From: DAOTUL01 sp034437435
Lineage (GTDB): Bacteria; Chloroflexota; Anaerolineae; Aggregatilineales; Phototrophicaceae
DNA: 55,361 nucleotides
Direction of reading: 5' to 3'
Assembly (NCBI GenBank): GCA_964417785.1
Contig: CAYQJO010000001.1
Coordinates: 1 to 55,361 of the forward strand
The notes beneath the pieces were generated by a model that made no database searches, was not told the DNA's origin, and saw only the letters and a program-made list of their open reading frames with translations. Of this stretch, positions 34,267 to 42,775 are shown in pieces. The first letter of the stretch is position 1; each line of letters starts with the position of its first letter. Both the position numbers and the translations under genes were made by a program.

Positions 34267-37182
34267 TTAAGACGTGTGGATGAGGTCTGCCACCCGAAGA
34301 TACGGCGCGAGGTATTGGCCGGTATAGCTGTTCTCCATCTCGCTGATGGCCTCCGGCGTGCCGGATGCGATCACCATACCGCCCGCGTCGCCGCCTTCCG
34401 GGCCGAGATCGATGATATGATCCGCAACCTTGATGATGTCCAGGTTGTGTTCGATTACCACGATGCTGTTACCCTGATCGACAAGCTGCTGCAACACATC
34501 GATTAACCGCTTGACATCGACCGCATGCAGCCCCGTTGACGGCTCATCCAGGATATAGAGGGTCTGCCCGGTCGCCCGTTTTGACAGTTCGCGGCTGAGC
34601 TTGATCCGCTGCGCCTCACCGCCGCTGAGCGTGGTCGCCGGCTGACCGATACGGATATACCCCAATCCCACCGCATCCAGCGTTTGCAGCTTGTTGTGAA
34701 TGGTGGGGATGTTCTCGAAGAAATCCAACCCCTCGCTGACCGTCATATCCAGGACATCCGCGATGCTCTTGCCTTTGTAGTGAACCTGTAGCGTCTCCCG
34801 GTTATACCGCTGACCATGACACACTTCGCAGTCCACATAAATATCGGGCAAAAACTGCATCTCGATCTTGATCTGGCCCTGCCCCTGGCAGTTCTCGCAG
34901 CGACCGCCCTTGACGTTAAAACTGAACCGGCCCGGACCGTAACCGCGTATCTTGCTCTCCGGCAGTTCAGCAAACAACGACCGGATCGCATCGAACATCT
35001 TGGTATACGTGCCGGGATTGCTGCGCGGGGTCCGTCCAATCGGACTCTGGTCGATGTTGATGATCTTGTCGATGTTGTCCACACCCTCGATGTCGTCATG
35101 ATCGCCGGGACGCTCCCGGCTGCCGTTAATAACCTGCGTCAACCGGCGATACAGAATCTCGACCACCAGCGTACTCTTGCCGCTCCCGCTGACCCCGGTC
35201 ACACACACCAGCTTGCCCAGCGGAATTTCGACATCGATGTTCTTTAGATTGTTCTCCCGCGCACCGCGCACGACGATGGACTCCCCGTTGCCGGGCCGCC
35301 GCGCCTCCGGAACATCAATCCGAAACCGACCCGACAGAAAATTGCCCGTCGGACTGGTTTCCACCTGCGCCACGTCTTCCGGCGTCCCCTCAGCCACAAT
35401 CCGACCGCCGTATTCCCCCGCACCCGGCCCCAGATCGATCAGCCAGTCGGCGCTGCGCATGGTCTCCTCGTCATGTTCCACTACCAGCACCGTATTCCCC
35501 AGATCACGCAGACCGATCAACGTGTTGATCAGACGGGCGTTGTCGCGCTGGTGCAGACCGATGGACGGCTCATCCAGCACATACAGCACGCCCGTCAGCC
35601 GGCTGCCGATCTGCGTCGCCAGCCGGATGCGCTGTGCCTCACCACCGCTCAGACTGCCCGCCGAACGGCCCAGCGTCAGATACCCCAGACCGACATCGTT
35701 CAAGAAGCGCACCCGCGCCTCGATCTCCTTCAACACCTGATAACCGATCTGCTGGTCGCGCTCCGATAACGCCGCACCCACCCCGTTACCGGCCTGTGTC
35801 TGCCCCCGCAGCGACGCAACCCAGTGATCCAGTTCACTCACCGGCAGCCGCGTCACCTCGTTGATCGGCTTATCGGCGATGGTCACCGCCAGCGCTTCGG
35901 GCCGCAAACGCTGACCGCCGCAGGTGTTGCACGGCGTCTGCGACATGAACGCTTCCAGCCGCTCCCGCATGTAATCCGAATTGGTCTCGCGGTGACGGCG
36001 GGCCAGGTTGTTGATGACTCCCTCATAAGCCGAAGAATACGTCCGCCGGTCGCCGTAGCGATTGCGGTAGTTGACCTGTACCTTCTTGTTGCCCATCCCG
36101 TAAAGCAGGATGTTTTGCTGCTGCTTCGTCAGATCGCGCCAGGGGACGCCAGGATCGATCTTGTTCGCCCGGCACACCGCCTCGACCACCGTGCGATGCC
36201 AGCTATCGTCGTCCATCGTCCACCCATTCGCCTCGATGGCCCCCTCCAGGATGCTCAACGACGGGTTCGGGATCACCAGCGCCGGATCGAACTCCAACCG
36301 GAAACCAAGCCCCTGACAATCCGGGCAGGCTCCACGCGGCGTGTTGAAACTGAACAGACGCGGCTCCAGATCGGGGAAGCTGCCATGCCCGTGAACACAC
36401 GCCAGATGCTCGCTGAACAGAATATCACGCTCTTCCGTCAGATCGTTGACGATAATCACACCGTCGCCCAATTCCAGCGCCGTCTCCACCGAATCCGTCA
36501 GCCGCGATTCAAAGCTGCGTGCCTCGTCGCTCTCCGGGTCATCGTGATGCCGGATAATGATCCGGTCCACCACCACCTCGATGTTGTGGATCACATACCG
36601 GTCCAGCACAATCGTCTCACTCAAATCATGCACCCGGCCATCCACCCGCACCCGCGAGAAACCCGCCTTGCGAATGTCGTCGATCACCCGGTCGTGCGTA
36701 CCCTTCTTGTTGCTGATGATCGGCGCAAGAATCTGCGTCCGGCTCCCGTCCGACAGATTCTTGATCGCGTCCACGATCTGCTGGGCGCTCTGCACCGCCA
36801 GTACCTCACCACACACCGGGCAGTGCGGCACACCGATCCGGGCATACAACAGACGCAAATAATCGTATATCTCCGTCACCGTACCCACCGTCGAGCGCGG
36901 ATTGTGGCTGACACCCTTCTGGTCAATCGAAACTGCCGGACTCAAGCCCTCGATTTGATCGACATCCGGCTTTTCCATCTGGCCGAGAAACTGCCGCGCA
37001 TACGCACTCAGACTCTCGACATAACGGCGCTGACCCTCGGCAAAGATCGTGTCGAACGCCAGCGACGACTTACCCGAACCGGATAACCCGCTGATAACCA
37101 CCAACCTGTTACGCGGGATCACCACGTCAATATCTTTGAGATTGTGTTCTCTCGCGCCACGAACGACAATTTTGTCTTGCAT
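34267..37182 (-). CDS. uvrA: UvrABC system protein A
   Basis: Damage-sensing ATPase of nucleotide excision repair. The 971-residue protein has two ABC modules. The first P-loop is GLSGSGKSSLAFDTIF, with the signature GSLSGGEAQRIRLATQIG; the second P-loop is GVSGSGKSTLVVEILYRR, with TTLSGGEAQRIKLSRELSK. Zinc modules are seen at CPVCGEVL...CPDCQG, CNTCGGQRLRPEALAV and CENCQGQG...CEVCHGQRYNRETL. The ATG at 37182 (MQDKIVVRGAREHNLKDI) has AAGGA eight bases upstream; a TTG six bases earlier is less likely. It is monocistronic here and divergent from the thiolase gene. Confidence 0.97.
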   Translation of the reverse strand: MQDKIVVRGAREHNLKDIDVVIPRNRLVVISGLSGSGKSSLAFDTIFAEGQRRYVESLSAYARQFLGQMEKPDVDQIEGLSPAVSIDQKGVSHNPRSTVGTVTEIYDYLRLLYARIGVPHCPVCGEVLAVQSAQQIVDAIKNLSDGSRTQILAPIISNKKGTHDRVIDDIRKAGFSRVRVDGRVHDLSETIVLDRYVIHNIEVVVDRIIIRHHDDPESDEARSFESRLTDSVETALELGDGVIIVNDLTEERDILFSEHLACVHGHGSFPDLEPRLFSFNTPRGACPDCQGLGFRLEFDPALVIPNPSLSILEGAIEANGWTMDDDSWHRTVVEAVCRANKIDPGVPWRDLTKQQQNILLYGMGNKKVQVNYRNRYGDRRTYSSAYEGVINNLARRHRETNSDYMRERLEAFMSQTPCNTCGGQRLRPEALAVTIADKPINEVTRLPVSELDHWVASLRGQTQAGNGVGAALSERDQQIGYQVLKEIEARVRFLNDVGLGYLTLGRSAGSLSGGEAQRIRLATQIGSRLTGVLYVLDEPSIGLHQRDNARLINTLIGLRDLGNTVLVVEHDEETMRSADWLIDLGPGAGEYGGRIVAEGTPEDVAQVETSPTGNFLSGRFRIDVPEARRPGNGESIVVRGARENNLKNIDVEIPLGKLVCVTGVSGSGKSTLVVEILYRRLTQVINGSRERPGDHDDIEGVDNIDKIINIDQSPIGRTPRSNPGTYTKMFDAIRSLFAELPESKIRGYGPGRFSFNVKGGRCENCQGQGQIKIEMQFLPDIYVDCEVCHGQRYNRETLQVHYKGKSIADVLDMTVSEGLDFFENIPTIHNKLQTLDAVGLGYIRIGQPATTLSGGEAQRIKLSRELSKRATGQTLYILDEPSTGLHAVDVKRLIDVLQQLVDQGNSIVVIEHNLDIIKVADHIIDLGPEGGDAGGMVIASGTPEAISEMENSYTGQYLAPYLRVADLIHTS

Positions 37183-37217
37183 TGGCAATATCCTTGAGAG
37201 GCTTGTACGTATGTTCG

Positions 37218-37245
37218 ATTATAGCCCTGCTTGTCCGATTCTCAA
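37218..37245 (-). promoter_or_regulatory. Probable uvrA promoter
   Basis: On the minus strand TTGAGA (37245-37240), a 16-base spacer and a perfect TATAAT (37223-37218) stand about 36 bases before the uvrA ATG. No LexA-type palindrome was noticed around it. Confidence 0.5.
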
Positions 37246-37297
37246 CCGTCAAAACCTATCATATCCACATGAGAGAGAGGTTTTGATCGGCTAAAAA

Positions 37298-37306
37298 TGC
37301 TATAGT
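37298..37306 (+). promoter_or_regulatory. Extended -10 promoter of the thiolase gene
   Basis: TGC directly followed by TATAGT, 35 bases before the ATG at 37342. The -35 region is not conserved, as expected for an extended -10 promoter. Confidence 0.4.
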
Positions 37307-37341
37307 CACGCCAGTACAGGCGAAAAAAAACGGGAAGAAAA

Positions 37342-38499
37342 ATGCGAGAAGTTTGTGCCATCGGAATCGGTCAAACACCGATTGGTGAACTATGGGATAT
37401 GTCCTTGCGCGATCTGGCGACCAGAGCCATCGGTGACGCCGTAGACGACACCGGCATCCAGCAGCCCGACGCCCTCTTTGTAGCCAATATGCTGGCCCCC
37501 CGCCTCAGCGATCAGGCCCAGCTTGGCGCTCTCGTGGCCGATTTCGCCGGCTGGCGCGGTATCGAAGCCTACACCGTCGAAGCCGCCTGCGCCTCCGGCG
37601 GAGCCGCCTTCCAGGCCGGTGTCCGCGCCGTCGCCAGCGGCATGTGTGATACCGTCGCTGTCTGCGGTGTCGAGAAGATGACCGACGCCACCACCAGCCA
37701 GATCACCGCCGGACTGGCGACCGCTGCCGACGCCGATTTCGAGAGCGTCATGGGCGCGTCCTTCGTCGCCCTTAACGCCCTCATCATGCGCCGCTACATG
37801 CACGAGTACCACATCCCCCACGCCGCCTTCGGACCCTTCAGCATCAACGCCCACCAGAACGCCGTCAACAACCCCAACGCCATGTTCCGCAAGGCCATCA
37901 CCCAGGCCGTTTACGACCACTCACCCGTCATCTCCGACCCCATCAACCTTTACGACAGTTCGCCCATCTGCGACGGAGCCGCCGCTATCATCCTGTGTCC
38001 GTTGGAGATGGCCGCCGACCTGACCTCAAAGCCGCCGGTCAAAGTCCTTGCCAGCGCCACCGCCACCGACTCGCTCGGATTGGCCGACCGCGCCGATATG
38101 CTCGCCCTGGAGGCCGCCCGCATCAGCGCCACCAAAGCCTACCAACAATCCGGACTGCAACCCGACGACATCGACGTCTTCGAGGCCCACGACGCCTTCA
38201 GTGTCATGGCCGCCCTCTGCCTGGAAGCCGCCGGATTCGCCCCACGCGGCAAAGCCGTTGATCTCGCCCAGAACGGCGACATCACCCCCACCGGGCGCAT
38301 CCCCATCAGCACCATGGGCGGACTCAAAGGCCGCGGCCATCCCGTCGGCGCGACCGGCGTCTATGAACTCGTCGATCTCATCACCCAGTTACGCGGTGAA
38401 GCCGGTGCTAACCAGATCGCCGGAGCCGCCACCGGCATGACCCAGAACATCGGCGGCACCGGCGCGACCGTCGTCACCCACATCCTCGCCCTGGCCTGA
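37342..38499 (+). CDS. Thiolase (acetyl-CoA acyltransferase, SCP2-type)
   Basis: A 385-residue thiolase-superfamily enzyme that cleaves or forms 3-ketoacyl-CoA. It starts REVCAIGIGQTPIGELWD. The nucleophile cysteine is Cys83 in EAACASGGAAFQAG; the later histidine sites are FEAHDAFSVMAALCLE and GLKGRGHPVGATGVYE. The sequence type is that of the SCP-x/archaeal-like thiolases, which often pair with a DUF35 OB-fold protein; none is adjacent. GGGAAG precedes the ATG. Likely role: fatty-acid degradation or ketoacyl-CoA formation, matching the acyl-CoA dehydrogenase nearby. Confidence 0.88.
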   Translation: MREVCAIGIGQTPIGELWDMSLRDLATRAIGDAVDDTGIQQPDALFVANMLAPRLSDQAQLGALVADFAGWRGIEAYTVEAACASGGAAFQAGVRAVASGMCDTVAVCGVEKMTDATTSQITAGLATAADADFESVMGASFVALNALIMRRYMHEYHIPHAAFGPFSINAHQNAVNNPNAMFRKAITQAVYDHSPVISDPINLYDSSPICDGAAAIILCPLEMAADLTSKPPVKVLASATATDSLGLADRADMLALEAARISATKAYQQSGLQPDDIDVFEAHDAFSVMAALCLEAAGFAPRGKAVDLAQNGDITPTGRIPISTMGGLKGRGHPVGATGVYELVDLITQLRGEAGANQIAGAATGMTQNIGGTGATVVTHILALA

Positions 38500-38630
38500 C
38501 GCCGAGTCTCGTCAGCGTTGAAATGCCCGGCGGACGACAGCAATTCTCATGGATAGGCGAATAGATACCCCGCCAGTTCACCCGCCATGAGCGGCATGTT
38601 CGCATAGCTGTGCAAAAAGCGAAAATTGGC

Positions 38631-38650
38631 GGGTTCCACATGTGGAACCC
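38631..38650. repeat. Perfect 20-bp palindrome, copy 1
   Basis: GGGTTCCACA followed by TGTGGAACCC, a perfect palindrome with the core CACATGTG. It lies in the largest non-coding gap of the window (38500-38785). Confidence 0.75.
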
Positions 38651-38676
38651 CTACCCAAAATGACGATCTGTCGTAG

Positions 38677-38696
38677 GGGCGGCACATGTGCCGCCC
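38677..38696. repeat. Perfect 20-bp palindrome, copy 2
   Basis: GGGCGGCACA followed by TGTGCCGCCC, with the same CACATGTG core as copy 1, 26 bases away. The preceding CGTAGG and G-rich arm resemble the GTAGGGGCG-type hairpin repeats seen in several bacterial phyla. Confidence 0.75.
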
Positions 38697-38704
38697 GCTA
38701 TTCA

Positions 38705-38758
38705 GGCGAGGTCCTGCCCGGCTTCACCCTCGCTGTCAACGACATCTTCCCGGAATAA
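38705..38758 (+). pseudogene. Relic of a Uma2-family endonuclease C-terminus
   Basis: The frame from 38705 reads GEVLPGFTLAVNDIFPE and then stops (TAA at 38756-38758). The EVLPGF plus hydrophobic tail is the normal end of Uma2-family (DUF820) proteins, which are common in Chloroflexota and cyanobacteria. No upstream part of such a gene is visible; the palindromes sit where it should be. This is therefore a fragment, not a functional gene. The match is short, so confidence is limited. Confidence 0.5.
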
Positions 38759-38785
38759 ATGCGACCCGTTTTAAAAATGTGCCAG

Positions 38786-39619
38786 TTATCGCTTTTTCTT
38801 CGCCGCCTTCTTCTCCGCTCGGACCTGCTTTTCCAGCGCCTTCACCTGCTTCCGGTACGCCGCCGACTTCCGCGCCTCCCCAATCGACGAATACGACGCC
38901 GCGATGTTCGTCAGTGTCAACGCCAGCCCCGCCTTATCATCCACCGCCTCCAACAACGGCACCGACTGCTCAAAATACACAATCGCCTGCTTCTTCTGCC
39001 CCATTCCGGCGAATAATCCGCCAATATTGTCCAGCGTCGTCGCCTCCCCCTTCTGATCGCCCGTCTCGCGCCGCAGCGCCAGCGCCTCCTCAAAATGCGC
39101 CAGCGCCGCATCCGTCTCCTTCAGATAAGCGTGCATCTTGCCCACATTGTTCAGCATCGTCCCCACCGCCTCCAAATCCTCAATCTCGCGGTAGAGGTCC
39201 AGCGCCCGCCGGTAGCAATCCATCGCCTCCGAATACTTCCCGGCATTGGAATGCGCCGTCCCCGTGCTGCTCAACGTCAGCGCCTGCCCGTTCTTATCCC
39301 CCACATCCTCGAATATCGCCAATGCCTGCTCAAAATGCGCCAGCGCCGCGTCCGCCTTCCGCTGCCGGTCATACACAATGCCGATGTCGCCCAGCACCTG
39401 CGCCTCCTCATCCCGATTGTTGATCTCCCGGAACGCCTCCAACGCCATCTCAAAATGCTTCAGCGCATCCGCATACCGTCCCAACCCCACAGCGGCCTCA
39501 CCCAACAGCTTCAGGTTATCCGCCCGCTCATCCGCGTCGCCGCCCGCCTCGACCGCCGCCTCAAAATGCGCATAGGCAGCGGCAAAGTCACCCGCATCCA
39601 GCAATTCCTGACCGCTCAT
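38786..39619 (-). CDS. TPR repeat protein
   Basis: A 277-residue soluble protein with about six tetratricopeptide repeats: GDFAAAYAHFEAAVEAGG, GRYADALKHFEMALEAF, RKADAALAHFEQALAIF, GKYSEAMDCYRRALDLY, KETDAALAHFEEALALR and GQKKQAIVYFEQSVPLL. It ends in a Lys/Ala-rich tail (RAEKKAAKKKR) that may contact nucleic acid or acidic membrane. There is no signal peptide. The start overlaps the stop of the epimerase gene by four bases, so it is co-translated with it. The function is unknown beyond protein binding. Confidence 0.82.
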   Translation of the reverse strand: MSGQELLDAGDFAAAYAHFEAAVEAGGDADERADNLKLLGEAAVGLGRYADALKHFEMALEAFREINNRDEEAQVLGDIGIVYDRQRKADAALAHFEQALAIFEDVGDKNGQALTLSSTGTAHSNAGKYSEAMDCYRRALDLYREIEDLEAVGTMLNNVGKMHAYLKETDAALAHFEEALALRRETGDQKGEATTLDNIGGLFAGMGQKKQAIVYFEQSVPLLEAVDDKAGLALTLTNIAASYSSIGEARKSAAYRKQVKALEKQVRAEKKAAKKKR

Positions 39620-40014
39620 GGCGCTTGATACAACTCAATCATCACGCCGAAGGTACTTCTGGGATGCGTAAACGCATACAGCGTCCCATCATGCCGCTTG
39701 CGTGGCCGCTCGTTGATCATTTCCACGCCATTTTGTGCCAGTTTTGCCATCACCGCCTCAATATCGTCCACCTCAACACACACATGGTGCAAACCGGCTC
39801 CCCGCTTCGCCATGAATTTCGCAATTCCACTGTCCTCCGTCGTCGGCACCATCACCTCAATCGCGCCTTCACCCGCCCCCAGGAAAACAATCTCGACTTC
39901 TTCCTCGTCGTTGCGCTCGGTCTTCGTCACCGGCAGGTCCAGCAAATCGCGCCAGACCTTCAAAACCGCCTCCATATCCGGGGCCACAATGCCGACATGA
40001 TGTAATTTTCTCAT
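39616..40014 (-). CDS. mce: Methylmalonyl-CoA epimerase
   Basis: A 132-residue VOC/glyoxalase-fold enzyme that converts (S)- to (R)-methylmalonyl-CoA in propionate and odd-chain fatty acid use. The metal-site motifs are RKLHHVGIVAPDM at the start, GAGLHHVCVEVDDIEAVMAKL in the middle, and the final acidic ligand in FGVMIELYQ. The length is typical. AAGGAG precedes the ATG. It is divergent from the acyl-CoA dehydrogenase, which agrees with acyl-CoA metabolism. The methylmalonyl-CoA mutase is not in the window. Confidence 0.9.
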   Translation of the reverse strand: MRKLHHVGIVAPDMEAVLKVWRDLLDLPVTKTERNDEEEVEIVFLGAGEGAIEVMVPTTEDSGIAKFMAKRGAGLHHVCVEVDDIEAVMAKLAQNGVEMINERPRKRHDGTLYAFTHPRSTFGVMIELYQAP

Positions 40015-40057
40015 GCGATTCTCCTTCGTATTATCCAGTCTCGATTGTACCGGATCA

Positions 40058-40066
40058 TGATATAAT
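40058..40066 (+). promoter_or_regulatory. Extended -10 promoter of the acyl-CoA dehydrogenase gene
   Basis: TGA followed by a perfect TATAAT, 38 bases before the ATG at 40104. The box lies inside the small inverted repeat ATGAT-ATA-ATCAT (40057-40069), which could serve as an operator for both divergent genes. Confidence 0.45.
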
Positions 40067-40103
40067 CATCCTCACTGGATTTTGACCCGAACGGAACGAA
40101 AAT

Positions 40104-41276
40104 ATGGTTGATCTGACCTTAACCCTGACCGAAGAACACGAAGCCCTGCTCCAGGCCGTGCGCGGCTTCGCTCAGAAAGAAATCGTCCCCATCGCCGAAA
40201 AATATGACGCAAGCGGTGATTTTCCGCTGGAAACCGTCAAAAAAATGGGCGAAATGGGTTTGATGGGCATCGAAGTTCCGGAAGAATACGGCGGTGCTGG
40301 CATGGACACCCTGGCTTATGTCCTCAGCATGATCGAAATCGCCAGAGCTGACGTCAGCCACAGCACCATCATGAGCGTCAACAACTCGCTCTACGCCTAC
40401 GGCCTGCTCCAATTCGGCACCGAAGAGCAAAAGCAAAAATACGTCACCCCGGTCGCCAGCGGCGAAAAAATCGGAGCCTACAGCCTGACCGAACCCATGT
40501 CCGGCAGCGACGCCGCCACCATGGCAAGCCGCGCCGTCCTCAATGACGCCGGCACCCATTACATCATCAACGGCACCAAAAGCTGGGTCACCAGCGGCCC
40601 CGTCGCCGATTACCTCGTCCTCTTCACCATGACCGCTCCCGACAAAGGCAATAAGGGCATCACCGCCTTCGTCATTGAAGCCGACAAACCCGGCTTCATG
40701 CGTGGCAAAAAAGAACCCAAACTCGGCATACGCGCCAGCGCCACCAGCGAGATCATGTTCGACAACTACCAATGCCCGGTCGAGAACGTCCTGGGTGAGG
40801 TCGGCGGCGGCTTCAAAATCGCCATGACCGTCCTGGACGCTGGCCGCATCGGCATCGCCGCCCAGGCCCTCGGTGTGGCCGAAGCCGCCTACGAAGCCAG
40901 CATCGAATACGCTCGCACCCGCACCGCTTTCGACGGTCCTATCGGCCAGAACCAGATGATCCAGCAGAAAATCGCGGACATGAAAACTCGCATCGAGGCC
41001 AGTCGTTCCCTGCTCTATTCCGCTGTCCTGGCGAAGGAGCGCTACAAAGTCACCGGCGAGCGCTACACAATGGCCGCCAGCATGGCGAAATTGTTCGCCA
41101 GCGAAACCGCCGCTTATGTCACCGATGAGGCCGTCCAGATTCACGGCGGCATGGGCTACAGCAAGGAGATGCCGGTCGAGCGCTACTACCGCGATGCCCG
41201 CATCACCCGTATCTACGAAGGCACCAGCGAGATTCAGCGCATGGTCATCGCCCGCAGCGAATTAGGACTCCGCTAA
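40104..41276 (+). CDS. Acyl-CoA dehydrogenase (short-chain/butyryl type)
   Basis: A 390-residue FAD enzyme that introduces the alpha-beta double bond into acyl-CoA. Typical segments: EEHEALLQAVRGFAQKEIVPIAEKYD, MGLMGIEVPEEYGGAGMD, the FAD-binding YSLTEPMSGSDAATM, WVTSGPVADYLVLF, and the C-terminal signature QIHGGMGYSKEMPVERYYRDARITRIYEGTSEIQRMVIAR, whose Glu in YEGTSE is the catalytic base of short- and medium-chain enzymes. The next gene starts two bases after its stop, so they are likely co-transcribed. The exact chain length preference is not determined. Confidence 0.93.
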   Translation: MVDLTLTLTEEHEALLQAVRGFAQKEIVPIAEKYDASGDFPLETVKKMGEMGLMGIEVPEEYGGAGMDTLAYVLSMIEIARADVSHSTIMSVNNSLYAYGLLQFGTEEQKQKYVTPVASGEKIGAYSLTEPMSGSDAATMASRAVLNDAGTHYIINGTKSWVTSGPVADYLVLFTMTAPDKGNKGITAFVIEADKPGFMRGKKEPKLGIRASATSEIMFDNYQCPVENVLGEVGGGFKIAMTVLDAGRIGIAAQALGVAEAAYEASIEYARTRTAFDGPIGQNQMIQQKIADMKTRIEASRSLLYSAVLAKERYKVTGERYTMAASMAKLFASETAAYVTDEAVQIHGGMGYSKEMPVERYYRDARITRIYEGTSEIQRMVIARSELGLR

Positions 41277-41277
41277 A

Positions 41278-42309
41278 ATGCGTGCCGCGGTCATCACCGA
41301 TCATGGCGATTACGATGTCGTCAAAATCACCGACGTCCTGCCCGAACCCCTGCCAGGCCGCAACGAAGTCCGCATCCAGATGAAGGCCGCCGCCCTCAAC
41401 CGTCTCGATTTGTGGGTGCGCGAAGGCTGGCCCGGTCTCAATCTGGATATGCCGCACATTATTTGCGCCGATGGAGCCGGGATCGTGGACACGGTGGGCG
41501 AAGGTGTCACCGGATTCGCCCCCGGCGACCGGGTCGCCATCAATCCGACCCTCGTAGACCCGTCCAGTCCCGCCTTCATGACCGGGTTGGAAAACCAGTC
41601 GCGCATTCATATCCTGGGCGAAACGCGCCCCGGTGTCGCCGCCGAGTACGTGGTGCTGCCCGCTCGTAATCTGATCCATGTGCCACAGGATTTCCCGCTG
41701 GAACGCGCCGCCGCCGTCGGCCTCGTCTACCTGACGGCGTGGCATTCGCTGATGACTCGTGGTGGTCTGCGGGCCGGAGAGTCGGTGCTGATCGTCGGTG
41801 CTGGGGGCGGAGTCAACACTGCCAGCATCCAGATCGCCAAACTGGCCGGTGCCACCGTCTATGTCGTCGGCAGCAACGAGGCAAAATGCGCCCGCGCCCG
41901 CGAACTCGGTGCCGACGTGACCATCAACCGCGAAAAAGAACCCAACTGGTCGCGGGAGATATACAGCATCACCGAGAAGCGCGGTGTAGATGTGGTGATC
42001 GACAACGTCGGCCAGGAGACCATCATGAGCAGCATCCGCTCGGCTCGCATCGGCGGTCGGATTCTGGTGGTCGGCAACACCAGCGGGCCGTTTGTCGAAC
42101 TGGACATGCGCTACGTCTTCGCCCGTCAGGTGAGCATCATCGGCAGCACAATGGGACCGCATCAGGATTTTGTCACGGTGATGAATCTCATCTTTCAGAA
42201 TCGACTCCAACCCGTGATCGGTGAGGTCATGCCGCTGGAAGCAGTTGCAGACGCTCAGCGCAAGTTGGCTGAGTTCGACACCTTCGGCAAGATCGTTCTC
42301 ACCATTTAG
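41278..42309 (+). CDS. MDR-superfamily oxidoreductase (quinone reductase/zinc-type dehydrogenase)
   Basis: A 343-residue medium-chain dehydrogenase. It shows RAAVITDHGDYDVVKITDVLPEP, KAAALNRLDLWVREGWPG, ICADGAGIVDTVGEGVTGFAPGDRVAI and the NAD(P) loop ESVLIVGAGGGVNTASIQIAKLAGA. The catalytic-zinc cysteine of alcohol dehydrogenases (usually in the NRLD/CHSD position) is absent and the structural-zinc cysteine cluster is missing, which points to the zinc-free quinone-oxidoreductase or enoyl reductase side of the family. It follows the acyl-CoA dehydrogenase by one base; a role in acyl-CoA reduction is possible. The next ATG is one base after its stop. Confidence 0.87.
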   Translation: MRAAVITDHGDYDVVKITDVLPEPLPGRNEVRIQMKAAALNRLDLWVREGWPGLNLDMPHIICADGAGIVDTVGEGVTGFAPGDRVAINPTLVDPSSPAFMTGLENQSRIHILGETRPGVAAEYVVLPARNLIHVPQDFPLERAAAVGLVYLTAWHSLMTRGGLRAGESVLIVGAGGGVNTASIQIAKLAGATVYVVGSNEAKCARARELGADVTINREKEPNWSREIYSITEKRGVDVVIDNVGQETIMSSIRSARIGGRILVVGNTSGPFVELDMRYVFARQVSIIGSTMGPHQDFVTVMNLIFQNRLQPVIGEVMPLEAVADAQRKLAEFDTFGKIVLTI

Positions 42310-42310
42310 C

Positions 42311-42775
42311 ATGCAATCCTATAACGCTATCATCCGTCAGGTTGCTGAACAGATGGGTTTACCGCCGGTTCGCGTCATCGCCCGCCAGCCAGGGGTGAAG
42401 TCCATCTACCGCGTGACCATGCACTATCCGGATATGCACGCCTGTGATGCGGTCGCCACCCTGATTCGTCGAGCCGAGACGACGGTGGAAGTCGTCTACC
42501 AGGGACGTTTCAATCATAAGCCGCTGGTCCGTCGCCTGGATGATGCGGTCTTCCGGGCCTTCATCAGCGCCATCCATCCGGGCTGTTTTGATAAGCTGGA
42601 TAACCAGCCTGACATCCCATTTTATGGCGTTGATCTGTGCCTGATCGAACGCGGTGCCGGTACTTTTGCGACCGGTGTGGTCCTCGCGCCGCAGAACGCA
42701 TCCGGTGTCTATGCCGGGTTGTTCACGGCGATCCAGACGTATATCCCTGAAGTATTGCGAAAGTTCGACCGATGA
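42311..42775 (+). CDS. Unknown conserved-looking protein
   Basis: A 154-residue soluble protein that I do not recognise. It starts QSYNAIIRQVAEQMGLPPVRV and has a mixed alpha/beta look, with VEVVYQGRFNHKPLVRRLDD and a helical end. There is no signal or membrane segment. The frame is open into the preceding gene, but the ATG at 42311 directly follows that stop. Its own stop overlaps the CYTH gene by four bases (ATGA), so it belongs to the operon 41278-43832. Confidence 0.7.
   Translation: MQSYNAIIRQVAEQMGLPPVRVIARQPGVKSIYRVTMHYPDMHACDAVATLIRRAETTVEVVYQGRFNHKPLVRRLDDAVFRAFISAIHPGCFDKLDNQPDIPFYGVDLCLIERGAGTFATGVVLAPQNASGVYAGLFTAIQTYIPEVLRKFDR

Noticed and set aside
35824..37086. A 420-codon open frame on the plus strand inside uvrA
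   Set aside because: It is fully antisense to the conserved uvrA coding sequence, is Arg/His/Pro-rich and shows no domain.
37183..37217. LexA-type SOS box before uvrA
   Set aside because: I looked for a palindromic operator around the promoter and saw none that matches known LexA motifs.
38686..39423. A 245-codon plus-strand frame opposite the TPR gene
   Set aside because: Extremely Pro/Ser-rich, as expected for the complement of TPR codons; the TPR frame is convincing.
40119..41144. A 341-codon minus-strand open frame inside the acyl-CoA dehydrogenase gene
   Set aside because: Shadow of GC-rich coding sequence; Gly/Asp/Phe-rich composition and no recognisable motif.
41245..42312. A 355-codon minus-strand open frame opposite the MDR oxidoreductase
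   Set aside because: Antisense to a clearly conserved enzyme; His/Asp-rich shadow composition.
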